Part shown: in pieces, positions 1 through 10,500 of the stretch
Layout: every line of letters starts with the position of its first letter
Numbering within the stretch: the stretch's first letter is position 1
Assembly: GCA_036571765.1 (NCBI GenBank)
Contig: BROE01000001.1
Location: 4,663,191-4,727,190, forward strand
Length of the DNA stretch: 64,000 nt
Direction of reading: 5' to 3'
Origin: Plecoglossus altivelis
Taxonomy: Eukaryota > Chordata > Actinopteri > Osmeriformes > Plecoglossidae
Made by a program: the position numbers and the translations under genes
The notes under the pieces: model-generated
What the model saw: only the letters and a program-made list of their open reading frames with translations
Told to the model about the DNA's origin: nothing
The model's database searches: none

Positions 1-744
1 GTTGTCCAGCTATTAGCCATCTCATCATGATCCAAATTAGCTGCTGCTATTGTAAACGGGGCCTCTTTCTTTCCATCTCTCTTACTCACCCACTCACTCG
101 CTCCCTCCTTCCCCGCCATTCTCTCTGTCTCAGTTGTCTCTCTCTTGAAGCGAGCGCAGGGGCGAGTCAGAGGCGTGTCTGTTCCCGTGGCGGGGATGTT
201 CTGGTCATGTAGGTGTCTTACAGAGCTTGGGCACAGACTGTCCTACCCTTCCCTGTAGTGAAGCGTCTCCGTGGCGCTCGCTCCCTTCTTCGGCTTCCAG
301 CCCATTCTTGTATGCTTCCACCCCCCCCTCCCTCCCTCTTTGTCGCTGATGATAAGGAGAGATGTCTAACCCCTTTGCTCTAAGTGACAGTCCAACCTCC
401 AGTGTAGCATGGCGCTCATTCTCATCGTTATGGCTTCAGATGGACAGCAGTGACAGTGATTGGGTTGAGGTGGAGCTGTTTGGATGGCCTTGAGTGTGGA
501 CAGCAAGGTTAGCGGCTCTGCTTGTGCCCTACCAGTGTGTGGCTCTTCACCTGCTCCCACTCCCTCGCCCCCCCCCTCCCCCCCAGCCCTGCCCTGCCCT
601 GCCCCCTTTGCCCTTTTGTATGTTTTTCATTACAGATCCACGCTGTGATTGTGTGAACATGTGACTGAATATTAGTTGCAGTGAGTAGGGGGTGTTGGGG
701 AGGGGGGGTGACATCATTCTCAATCCTTTGTCTTTTTTTTGTAG
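1..744 (+). other. ap1s3: Last intron of ap1s3 (3' part)
   Basis: I see no coding exon here. The stretch ends in a T-rich tract and GTAG directly before the terminal ap1s3 exon, a good 3' splice site. It holds C-rich and G-rich runs around 321-340, 570-590 and 690-712. The preceding ap1s3 exon, which should encode the core of the sigma adaptin fold, must lie left of the window. Confidence 0.6.
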
Positions 745-780
745 ACGATGGAGGAGTACATGAGCAAACCTGCTTTTTAG
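745..780 (+). CDS. ap1s3: AP-1 complex subunit sigma-3, terminal exon (partial gene)
   Basis: This exon encodes only the last eleven residues, TMEEYMSKPAF, followed by TAG at 778-780. The peptide matches the distinctive vertebrate AP1S3 tail (human ends ETMEEYMNKPTF, from memory); AP1S1 and AP1S2 end differently, so the tail decides the paralogue. AP1S3 is the small sigma subunit of the AP-1 clathrin adaptor, which sorts cargo between the trans-Golgi network and endosomes and binds dileucine signals together with gamma adaptin. The exon follows a polypyrimidine tract and GTAG acceptor at 731-744. The rest of the gene lies left of the window. It is tail to tail with scg2, as expected from the SCG2-AP1S3 neighbourhood in other vertebrates. 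The short exon makes the call depend on homology plus synteny; both agree. Confidence 0.85.
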   Translation, partial: TMEEYMSKPAF

Positions 781-1350
781 GACAGACGGGAAGAAAGCCA
801 TCCACATCACAACAAAGGGAATGACGCTCAAATGTCACTGTCTGTTTTTGATCCGGACCTAGCTGAGGGTCTAAATATAGCTATATATATAAAACATAGC
901 AATGTAATGAATTGTCTGTGGAAGAATGCAATTTGTGAATGAGGTATATGCGTCAATGCTTTGTCTTGGCCATGAGTCCTGAATCTGTTGGTCTAGACAC
1001 TAGTAACAGGCCTGTAGTCTTTCGAAGAAAAATGTTTGAGAAAGGACTGTAGGGGATTTGAACATGGTCTGAAGGAGAATAGGAAACATGAAGATATTAT
1101 ATGTTGACTTCCATTGCTATTATTTAGAAGTGCTTTTAAATATTTTTTTAATAGTCTTTGTTTATGAATGCCATGTGATAGCTATTTATAAGGCCCTTCT
1201 AAATGAATGAGTGATTTCTCAAGTGTGTTGGTGGGCTTGGTTAGATGTTTGTAAGGTTTGGTTAGCAGGCATTTCTGGGCAAAATGTTTTGTGACAGAAG
1301 AATAAATTGTTACGTTGAAAAAGTGTAATTAAAATAAATGTTTTGATATC
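781..1350 (+). other. ap1s3: ap1s3 3' UTR with poly(A) signals
   Basis: Non-coding, AT-rich sequence after the ap1s3 stop. Two AATAAA hexamers, at 1301-1306 and 1333-1338, give the probable cleavage region around 1350. Several ATTTA-like and TTTTTA stretches occur near 1120-1160. The interval 1350-1625 to the scg2 poly(A) signal contains nothing I recognise. Confidence 0.65.
1333..1338 (+). terminator. Poly(A) signal of ap1s3 (distal)
   Basis: Canonical AATAAA in the right strand, about 550 bp after the stop; another lies at 1301-1306. Confidence 0.6.
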
Positions 1351-1629
1351 TAACTGGTCGCGGCATTTTTGAGCGTTTCATCGCGTTTTCGTCTCGACTG
1401 GAGCTGTCCAATGTGCTGCATGTGCTTTCGCTAGACGCTTCAGAAATACATCTTGTCATTTTTGAAACACGAAATCACAAAGACACCGAATGAATTCATA
1501 ATGAATTGTGTTGGTCACGTGTATTACCTTGTGATTGGAATTTGTAGTAAATATGGGTTGTTCATTTTTTTGATGTATACTAAAATAAGGCAACATAACG
1601 CATCAAGGAGAAAATAATCCCGCTAATGC

Positions 1630-1635
1630 TTTATT
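1630..1635 (-). terminator. Poly(A) signal of scg2
   Basis: TTTATT on the + strand, that is AATAAA on the minus strand, about 415 bp past the scg2 stop. It leaves a 3' UTR of roughly 1610-2048 and an intergenic gap of under 300 bp to the convergent ap1s3 gene. Confidence 0.6.
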
Positions 1636-2048
1636 TATCTCTGAGTCATCACACATTATTGAACACGTACAAAATGGTTTAAAAATGATAATATAGGCTT
1701 TAGCACAACAACCGATATAGTCCAACGATCACAGAGCTTGCAATATGGGTTGGAAGAAGGCAGGCGACGGTCTGACTCTACATCATAAATAGTTTTCAGA
1801 AATGTAGATTAGAACAATATTTGGAAACCCCCAAACCCTGATAACATCACGAGTCACGACAAACACTCGCCCCCAGCCCAACACATACTATTATTGGTCA
1901 TATATAGGCTATATTTCATATTTTACAAATTCAATGTAAACTATAGAGGACGGTCACCACCAGACTGGTTATTTTGAGAGAGTATAAACATTACATTAGA
2001 TTCATGTTTTAATAGAGGATATCTCGTTGTCGCTATTGATCTCAGGAG

Positions 2049-3830
2049 CTACATTCCTCCAATAGGTTTTCCGTGGAGTTCCTTCCCGTCGTCTTTCTGA
2101 GGGACAGCAGTTCCCTCTGCGATCTCGTCTTTCATCTGGATCTCCGTGGGCTTCTCCAGCGCCTCCATGGAGGTATCGGCATCTCTCTTCGCGGGAGTGC
2201 TCTTTTCAACGTCAGCTTGGTCGAAGTAATCTTTCATCGCCTGCTCGTACAACTCGTAGGGAAACTGTCCGTTTGCCTGAGACTGAGTGTCGCGTTTGGT
2301 GATGGAGTTTGGATACTGGGTCAGTATTTTGGCCGCCAGAAACACCTCGTCTTCATCTACTTCGTCGTCGTCGTCGTCGTCGGACTGTCTTTTCAGTGGC
2401 ATCTTGTTAAGCTCGGACAGGAATAAGTTTTCCCGTCGGCCTGAAGACGAGGGATTTTTTGCTGGGGCAGGCGGGGCTTTATCCACAGCCGGGACGGGCG
2501 GTGCAGGAACTCTAGCCGGGGCAGCGACGGGTTTGAGCGGTCTCCTCACGGGATATTCATTGCTGATGGTCTCCACGCCGATGATGTTCAGAAAGTCCTC
2601 CCTGTCCATGTCCTCGGGTGCAGATTTAACTGGGAGCCTCCGGCTGTAATAACGGACCCTCGGCTTGTTGGTCCTGTAGCGGGAAGTCTCTTGGGGCTGA
2701 CGGTCCAGTTTCTTCAACTCTTCCGTGATCAGCATGTCAATGAGCTCGTTCGGGGGGATATGGAGCTTCAGCGACATCTCCAGTAATTCATTTACCGTTC
2801 GGGGGTCGACCAGTGAGGGGCGGATCAGTCTCTTTTTGTTGTCCCTTTTCTGGCTCTGGTCGCTCATCTCGAGGATCTTCAACAGGTAGTAATCCACCAG
2901 TTTCGTATCATCATTGGGTTGGTCGTCCTGAGCGGCCCGGCGTTGAATGCCTTCTCCCTCGATCTCCTCTTGGTCGTCCGAGGTCTCCCCCAGCCCTCGA
3001 TCGAATTCTTCGTGGCTCCCGTTGACCACCTCCTCCGTCTCCACCTTCTCCTCCATGGGAACCCACTCCTCACCGCCGGCCACGTCCTCGTAGGCAAGGT
3101 TCCTCAAGCTGAACATGTCTTCGTCGTCGTCGTCCTGGAACACGTCTCTCTTCTGGCCGGCGGTAGTGGACATACGGCCCAGTTCGTCGAAGATCGAGCG
3201 CAGGTTGGCAAGGCTTTGAGGAGTGTACTGCTCCTCCAGGTCTTCCGTGGCCCGCTTGTACGCGTCGCGGTTCTCCTCGTCTTCGAACATCAGCGGGTAC
3301 TTTTTGTGTGGCCTAGGGAAGTTACCGTAGTCCGCAGGTGCGCTCATGGGCTTGCCTGTGTCATCTGAGTGGTGCCTGTGCGCGCGGTGGTCGTTAACGG
3401 GTGCGACCGGAGCTGGTTTGACGTCTCGACCGGCTTGGTCTTGAAGGGTCCGGAGCAGGGCTCGCACTAGCTGCTCTGCGGGCATGTCCTGTTTCTGAGT
3501 GGGTGGGGACGCTTGTCGGTCTCGCGCGCCCTCGTCTTGGAGCGAGGCCAGTTGAAGCAGAACGCGGAACTTTTCCACTTCGTCGTAGTCCGTTGTGGGT
3601 TCCTCGCGTCCCTCGTCCTTGCGTTGCTTTAGGCTTTCAATATACTCAAGGGCTTTGATCATGTCGGAACTGGGTGGGAGGTAGGCAGCAGGGCGCCTTT
3701 CCTCACCTTCGCCGCCTCGGAGCCTGTGGTGGCGGGGGAGAGACGCACCCTGGACGGCGCACATATGGAGGAGAAAGGCAACGAGGACCATAACTCCACC
3801 CGTGGAGAATTTGGGGTGTGACAGCACCAT
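2049..3830 (-). CDS. scg2b: Secretogranin II (secretoneurin-b type precursor)
   Basis: A 593-residue acidic granin, close to vertebrate SCG2 length. I chose the ATG at 3828-3830 because it follows a 3' splice site (CTTCGTCAAG, ending at 3839) and opens a signal peptide: a hydrophobic segment at about residues 12-28 ending in VQGAS. Granins drive dense-core granule formation and are cut at dibasic sites into neuropeptides. Secretoneurin is residues 194-226 (DNA 3153-3251), bracketed by KR at 192-193 and 227-228, with the conserved core EEQYTPQSLANLRSIF; the start ATEDL resembles the fish secretoneurin-b form. Residues about 245-264 (AYEDVAGGEEW) correspond to the EM66 region. Further dibasic sites are at about 298, 328, 333, 398, 429, 480, 512 and 548, and acidic D/E runs at 233-238 and 484-496. 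The coding sequence is one exon, as in the family. Intact, no frameshift seen. Confidence 0.93.
   Translation of the reverse strand: MVLSHPKFSTGGVMVLVAFLLHMCAVQGASLPRHHRLRGGEGEERRPAAYLPPSSDMIKALEYIESLKQRKDEGREEPTTDYDEVEKFRVLLQLASLQDEGARDRQASPPTQKQDMPAEQLVRALLRTLQDQAGRDVKPAPVAPVNDHRAHRHHSDDTGKPMSAPADYGNFPRPHKKYPLMFEDEENRDAYKRATEDLEEQYTPQSLANLRSIFDELGRMSTTAGQKRDVFQDDDDEDMFSLRNLAYEDVAGGEEWVPMEEKVETEEVVNGSHEEFDRGLGETSDDQEEIEGEGIQRRAAQDDQPNDDTKLVDYYLLKILEMSDQSQKRDNKKRLIRPSLVDPRTVNELLEMSLKLHIPPNELIDMLITEELKKLDRQPQETSRYRTNKPRVRYYSRRLPVKSAPEDMDREDFLNIIGVETISNEYPVRRPLKPVAAPARVPAPPVPAVDKAPPAPAKNPSSSGRRENLFLSELNKMPLKRQSDDDDDDEVDEDEVFLAAKILTQYPNSITKRDTQSQANGQFPYELYEQAMKDYFDQADVEKSTPAKRDADTSMEALEKPTEIQMKDEIAEGTAVPQKDDGKELHGKPIGGM
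3153..3251 (-). other. Secretoneurin peptide within scg2
   Basis: 33-residue mature peptide between KR dibasic sites, carrying the family hallmark YTPQSLA. The paralogue-b assignment rests on the first residues and is by recollection of fish sequences. Confidence 0.8.
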
Positions 3831-3838
3831 GATATCGC

Positions 3839-4430
3839 CTTGACGAAGAGAAAGAGACAGAAGGGTAAAACAAACCTCAGTGCCTGCACCTGCTCGTTTC
3901 TTTTCACAGGCTACCCACGTTAAATTGCATACATTTAATTCAGCATGCCATATGAATAAATAAAAAGCTTCGGCCAATCTATTATTGCAGGCTAGTGGAT
4001 GGAGCCTATCTCAGCTCGAGGATGAGTCACCCTCGTTGTCAGGGCAACCTCTGACTTCAGGTTATTTACTTCGTTTAGATCAAAATGAAACGAAATGCCC
4101 AAAACAATGGCAACGTAATACATTCACCTATTTAGGTAAGCTAGGCTAATCGTGGTGAGTAGGCAAATATTGCTTTGTTGTTTAGGTTCATTAAACCCCA
4201 ATTCGAAGCGTGACAGGATAAGATCGAATAACTTGATTAAATCTCCATTCGATAAACAAAGACTGAGCCAAATGTATAAACAGAATTATCCATGGTTATC
4301 TAAACGCTGCTATGCTCTCTTCATTTAATTTCTTACCTTTGGCAAACAGCTTAGATGGCAGCAGTGAATGTATACAGCATTTCGCTACTATAGTTCTTCC
4401 TCGAGCGCGGATGTTCCTGTTCTGTTTTCA
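3839..4430 (-). other. scg2b: scg2 5' intron and non-coding first exon
   Basis: Reading the minus strand, a donor AAAG/GTAAGA at 4340-4331 and an acceptor CGTCAAG ending at 3839 define an intron of about 500 bp (3839-4336) inside the 5' UTR. The first exon would run from about 4430 to 4337 and is non-coding. SCG2 genes elsewhere also split the 5' UTR from a single coding exon. An AP-1-like TGAGTCA lies in the intron at 4023-4029. Confidence 0.55.
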
Positions 4431-4449
4431 GCACTTGGACAACTCCCCG

Positions 4450-4490
4450 CGATATATGAGGCAACACCTGACCCACGCGTCATCACAGCA
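4450..4490 (-). promoter_or_regulatory. Candidate scg2 promoter (CRE-like element and TATA-like box)
   Basis: On the minus strand, GTGATGACGCG (CRE-like half site TGACGCG, 4476-4482) is followed about 20 bp downstream by CATATAT (4453-4459), placing a start site near 4425-4430, just upstream of the inferred first exon. Mammalian SCG2 has a proximal CRE and TATA; here the CRE is imperfect. This is inference from position and motif. Confidence 0.45.
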
Positions 4491-6631
4491 CATATACGCA
4501 ATCACCAGCCTGGAAATCCATAATAAATGATTTAGGCTTTAAGAAATGGCATTTTAAGGTGGCCAGTCACCTATAAATAGATCTAGCTGTCTACAGCAGA
4601 TGTATGAATGAATGTAAAGTGGAATTCTTCGCTGTTTAAGTGAATTAAGTATTGTTCATCTTCCAGTTTGTTTATAATGTTTGCATAGCTACACCTTGTT
4701 ATTTACAATCCAGACTTTTCGTTCAGATGCTTGTCATTCATATATATAATTCACAGAGGATCATAGGTTAAATAGGATTCCGCATTACACGTTCAGAACA
4801 CCCCGTGAAGCTGAAGGCATTGTGCATAATATTATTATAACTATTTACCTCAAGAAATGTAAACAGTCTGTTTTGGATCAACCATGCGTTAAAAAAAGGA
4901 CAAATCTCCGCCTGATTGCTACCGGGAGCTGGAGGGTTAAACCCACCATCGATGACTCACGCGCCAAACCCATCACCCGCGCTTGCAGCAGAATCGCTGT
5001 CGCAGTTGTCTCTTCTCTGCGGAGATATGAGCCTATGATAAACGACTCTACCTATCTGGGCACAGCTTCCGCGGTCTGCACCCCACACAGTTCATTCAGA
5101 ATGTCTATTGATCAAGTTGCCCGTCACATTTGGACGGCCCTGACGCAGGTTAAAACGCACGGGCATGACCGAGCGATAACGGTGACCTGAGTGTCAAACA
5201 GGCGTCCCATAACCTACTAAACACTGGATAAATAGCTTAAGCTGGTATTGGGAAAGACATGGGTAGTCTGACCAGGCCTTTATAATGTTTGTAAAAACAT
5301 TCGTTTTGGATGTTGAGCCCTTGTCACAGCTGAGACTCCTGTCCCCACACTTCTGTCCAAACATGCAGTGTGGTGCTTTGCTAATACACCATACATGGAC
5401 CCTTTTCTCCCGTACGACACACCTGAGGTGTGAGTACAGCCTCTGGCCTGCCCGCTACAGACGCTTCCATCTCACCCATCAGCTAAAGCTCCGACTCACC
5501 CCACCCCCTCATGCTCCCACATTTCAACATGTTACCCTTGTGTCCTCTTATCTCCCCCAGAATACTAAGCTTGTGCAGGTCCCACTCGATCTGTCCCCCT
5601 GGTGCTCTGACGTGTGTGTGTGTGTGTGTAGGGGGGGGGGGGCGAGGGGGGCATATCCACGCAGATCCAAAGACGCCATCCTGTCTTTGTCCTATAGGAG
5701 GTGTTTGTCTTTAACGCAGCGTCAGCTGACTCCACACCAGGGAGATGAGCGAGGAGGAGAGAGCTTGTTGACGTAGGAGATGGATCCATTTGCCAGCGGC
5801 TCCAGTGTGCGTGTCTGCGTGTGTGCCTGGGTTGTGAGATGTTGTTGCCGATCTCCCTCTCTGCTATTCTGACATCAGGCTGTTCATTCATAAACCCGCC
5901 CCCCCCCCTGCTCTCTTCCTCGTAGGGGCGTGGCAGCACTCGGGGGCAGGGTTGGAGATGTTGTGGTGGTGTGGGTCACCAAAGGCTTTCAAGGCTACTG
6001 ATTAGTAAATGACAGTGATTACATTGTGACACTGTGATACTGTAAAATGAAATAATGAACAAGAGCTTCAATTTGACGGTCCAAATGTGTGTGTGTTTTA
6101 CAAACATAGGCGGTGAAATGTGAAGCTTGATTGGTAGATGTCATCCTTGTCACTTCTCAGCATGTCACACGTTGCTCGATGGTGTGTGTGTGTGTGTGTG
6201 TGAGCTTGTGCGCGTGTGTGTGAGACATGAGCATGCATGGGAACAGATGAGGCAGATTGCGAGTGTGTGTGGGAGGGAGGTCTCATCTTGGGATTTTGCA
6301 ACACTTCAGACTACGTGCGTTCTAGATCCATGGGAGAAGAAGTCTAAAAATGGCTCCTGATGAGAACATCGATGAACATATTTACAAACACAGGGGTCTC
6401 CTCTGTTAGCACTGCCAATGGTAGCATTTGGGTTGACAACAGAAAACGTATCCCAGGAATGTACCTGGAAGATCATTAGTGTGCTTGTATGTGTGTGCGC
6501 GTTTTCTGGCATCCACATCCTACAACCACACACTGTTGTTCAACAAGGCGTTGCCATCACAACCCTCCAAAGACTGGTCATGACAGAAAATCAGATGGCT
6601 GAGCGAGTGACGGCCAAGTGAACCGTTCTAT

Positions 6632-6770
6632 TCACACACACGCACACACAAGCACGCACGCACGCATGCACACACACACACACACACAGACACACACACA
6701 CACGCACACACACACACACACAGACACACACACACGCATGCACACACACACGCATACACACACGCACACC
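6632..6770. repeat. (CA)n microsatellite, compound
   Basis: About 140 bp of CACACA interrupted by CG and GCATG units. Confidence 0.9.
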
Positions 6771-7167
6771 GTTTATTGTTTACATTATTTCTCCCTCTCT
6801 CACAAATTCTCCAGCTCACTCATTTTCTGACGCGCTCTCTCACACTCACTCTCACTTTCTCTCGAATTCCTCCTTTTTTCTGTCTACCATGATCTTTTTC
6901 TCACTGTCAAACTGTCAGACACGGAACGTTCTAGTGAGTGTGTGGGTGTATATAATGTGCACCAACCCAGCCTTGGCAACGAATGTGCCACCCCTGTTGA
7001 AATTTGGACTGGGAGTAAATGAACTAAATTCATAGAAGTTAATTAAAAGTGCTCATATTCCAGATGAGGATAACAGTCTGTACAGGGACTACAGTATATT
7101 AGATAGATAAATGATTAGTCTCTGTTTTTCTCTTTGTCTGGTTGTGTCTGACTGGATTCTTTCATAA

Positions 7168-7208
7168 CCTCTTCCTCCTCCTCCTCCTCCTCCTCCTCCT
7201 CCTCCTCC
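7168..7208. repeat. (CTC)n trinucleotide repeat
   Basis: About 13 uninterrupted CTC/TCC units in intergenic DNA. Confidence 0.9.
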
Positions 7209-7544
7209 ACCCTTCTCCTCAATTTTTCTAAATACACTGCAGTTATTCGAATTGAAAGGTAAAGTTTACTGGCATCAGTCGGCAGAAGTGCCGGTCAAAT
7301 ATAATTATTGTGTGTGGACATGGGTTTCTGTTTTTCTCCTCGGTCACGCTCGTTCTTCCTGCCTTTACGTCAGCACCTGGACTTAAGGCTTTCATGAGCA
7401 GGAGGTGCTACGGTAGCAGTAGAATTGCTTTGTTGAGAAAAATATTGACCTCGATGTTGTCAGGCTCTTTTCCACTATGCCGCTTTGAATTGAATGATAT
7501 GAGGTGACGGAAGGAAGGAAATAAAGAGCGGGGAAGAGAGCGAG

Positions 7545-7545
<1 letters not shown>

Positions 7546-7588
<43 letters not shown>
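7546..7588. repeat. (TG)n microsatellite with CG tail
   Basis: About 18 TG units followed by GCGCGCG. Confidence 0.9.
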
Positions 7589-7591
<3 letters not shown>

Positions 7592-10500
7592 TAGAGAGAC
7601 TGACTCTTCTCACACCTCCCTTTCATGTCCTCCCTCTCACCCCTGTATCCCCTCTTCTCATCACAGCCCTTCCTGTCATCCTGCTATACTCCGGTTCCTT
7701 CCATCCCCGTCTCCCCCACCTGTGTCTGTGTTGCCGTGCTCCACCCCCCCCCCCCCCCCCCACCCACGCCCACAACCACGGCACAACAAGGAGCGAAGGA
7801 CGGCGCGCCGGTTGTCATGGCTCACCCTCTTTTGAACCAAGGTATCCATGGTGATACCTCCGCACACCCTTCTCCCTCTCGCGCGCCCCTCCCTTCCTCC
7901 ATCTCCCTCTGTGTTTCTGTTCTTCCCCACCACCTGCAGATCTTCTTGTCTCCCCCTGCTACGGTCGCAGGAAGGCTCGTTTTTCCTCCATTTTCTGTTC
8001 TGCTCTCCGCCCCTCCCTTGTCCCCCCCCCCCCCCTCGATCGGCGTTTCTCTCTTTCTCTTTCTTGGTCTCGCTCTGCCCACATTGTTGTTCTCCTCTCT
8101 CAGGTGGCTTCTAATGAGCTACATCGACGAGGCGATTAGGAGAGAAATATGCGGCCACGGAGGAGGGTCATGAGGTTTGAGGGGAGGGCGGAGGAGGGAA
8201 GAGGTGTGGGGGGGTCAGAGAGAAGAGGAGAGATTGTGAAAATGGAGACGAGGACAGGAGAGGAGAAAAAGGTTAAGGTGGAGGAGATGGTACAGAGAGA
8301 TACTTATTATCTATGTCATTAATAATGAGGCCCATCCACTTGGTCACCTTTCTCATTAAAAAGTTCCAGTACAGTAAAATGCCACCAGAACGCTAGTCAC
8401 GGTGTGAGTGCACATGGCAGATCTACAGTAGATGGTTCCCTTCCAACCCAAATTAGCAGTCGAATGTCACTCCTTCTCTTGGTAGTCTGCTCTTCATCTC
8501 TCTCCCTTCCCCTTTACAGACAGACCCTCCTCCCTCTCTCCTCCTTCTGTCCACTTGTCCAGCGCCTTTGTTTTGTTATTTACTCTCCTCCACACTTGGT
8601 CTCCCTCTCGCCGTTTGTTCTCTTTCACATCCACCTGTTTTGCCCCCTGACTCTGTGGTATCTCACACGCTTGTCTCTCCATATTGTCTGTCTTTGTGTC
8701 TCTCTACACCTCCTCTCCCCCCTTCTCTCTCATTACAGCCTTCATTCCCTTTTTCTTTGCCTTCTTTCATATTGTACTGTGGGTGTGTGGGTGTGTGTGT
8801 GCATTCACCTTGGTTTTTTTTTTGTCTGACTCATCCTTGTTAGAGGAACTGGGTGTCTGTGTGTGTATGTGTGTGTGTGTGTGTGTGTGTGAGGGATGCA
8901 TTGTGACGCACTGCCTGACGTCATCAGGGAGAGATGGGGAGGAGGAGGAGTTGGCCAGTGTTAACGAAGCTCAACTATGAAGCTTTTCTTTTCTCACGTA
9001 CTAATATACTGTAGGATGTCTACTCAGTGCCAAGAATGTAGAGACACTGACAGCTGGACTGCATCCAATCCTCGTCCGCGCACACACACTTTACTGGACC
9101 TGTCGACAACAGTGAGACCGCTGTGTGTTCCTGCATTAGTGACAGGTTAGGGACGTTATTCTGCATTCAACATGGCTGATGGTCATTGTGGGCTTCGTTG
9201 GTCTGGTTTTGCCCACTGCACTTCTTCACCACCCTCTGTTTCTCATCTCACAGGGCCACGGCACCGCATGAGCATATGGGGGTGGTGTGTGTGTTTGTGT
9301 GTGTGTGTGTGTGGTGGATGGGAAACAGTGTTAATCACACCACTCTCGGACAATGTTGGTGTTATGTAGCTCATTATATGAAAGTTGCCTGCACGTGCGA
9401 GTGTGTGTGTGTGACTGAGCTCAACAAGGCAGGCATGGTGGTTACGTGTGTGTGAGTGTGTGTGTGGTCCTGGGTGGATGGGCGTCTGAACAGCTGCAGT
9501 GGCCACACCCACCCTGCTTGGGGAGGATAGGTCATTGGGCAGAGATCTCACCACCAGTCCCCTTGTCCATCCCTTCCCTCCTTCAGCATCCTTCACTCAT
9601 GTTAGGGTTAGTGTAGCCCTCCTGCCCTCTTCCTACGAGTCATTGTTCTCTATGGAGGAGCACTTGCTTCCTCTCAATCTTAGCTGTGCGCTGGCCGCAT
9701 CCCATCATGCCCTTCTGTGGCTGGATTCCCCCCCATCCCCCCCCTCCGCCTCCCCCACTTTCAGATGCTATAAATACCTCAGCGTAGCGGTGAGTCATCG
9801 GCCAGTCGTACGGGTCCCTGTGGCCCTCTCCCTCCCCCTCCCTCTGTCGCTCCACCGTCTCTCTGGGTCTCCATACCTCCCGTTCCTCCCCTCTCTCCAG
9901 CTCATTACAGACCCTGACACCGACGGCGCGCCTCCACCTTCCCCCCCTGACCTGCACGGCGCGCAGCCCCCATCGCAGCCTGGTCAAGCCGGTCTGCCCT
10001 GCTCGCTTCGCATCCCTACAGCCCCAGATCCACTTCTCTAACACGGCATCGTTTCTGGGACCCAACACCGACCCTCGCTTCCTTGTTTTGTGCTTGTTTT
10101 CTATGTGGCTTGTTGCTGTTCTTTAGTGGTGGTTAGTGTGTGTCGGTGCAGTCCAAGCACTTGTCTGTGAAGACGGTCATCTCGCTGTGTTCAGTTAGTC
10201 AGCCGTATTCCTCCAGAAGGCCGGCCCTGCCCCACATCTACACACAAACAATGGGCCGAGGGAAAACCGACGACCAGAACCACCTCCAGCATGGGTACCT
10301 GTTGATTAAGTCAGGAAAAATGTGATACAGTGATTACGTTTGGTGTGGCAAGTGAGGTTTGAAGCAAATGCTTCTTAGGTGCAGTACTCCAGCGGCTCTT
10401 CATCGACGAGCTTAAGGGAGGTGGACTTTTGGAGAGGTGGTGTTGATGTCTATGTCGTCTATCAATCCTTCATGACCTCACAAATCCATCCCAGAAGACT

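Noticed and set aside
2073..3368. Plus-strand frames opposite scg2
   Set aside because: Antisense shadows of the granin coding sequence, with no independent features.
10140..10325. Short frame ending HLQHGYLLIKSGKM as a small gene
   Set aside because: No domain, no hydrophobic segment and no homology I recognise; length is within chance.
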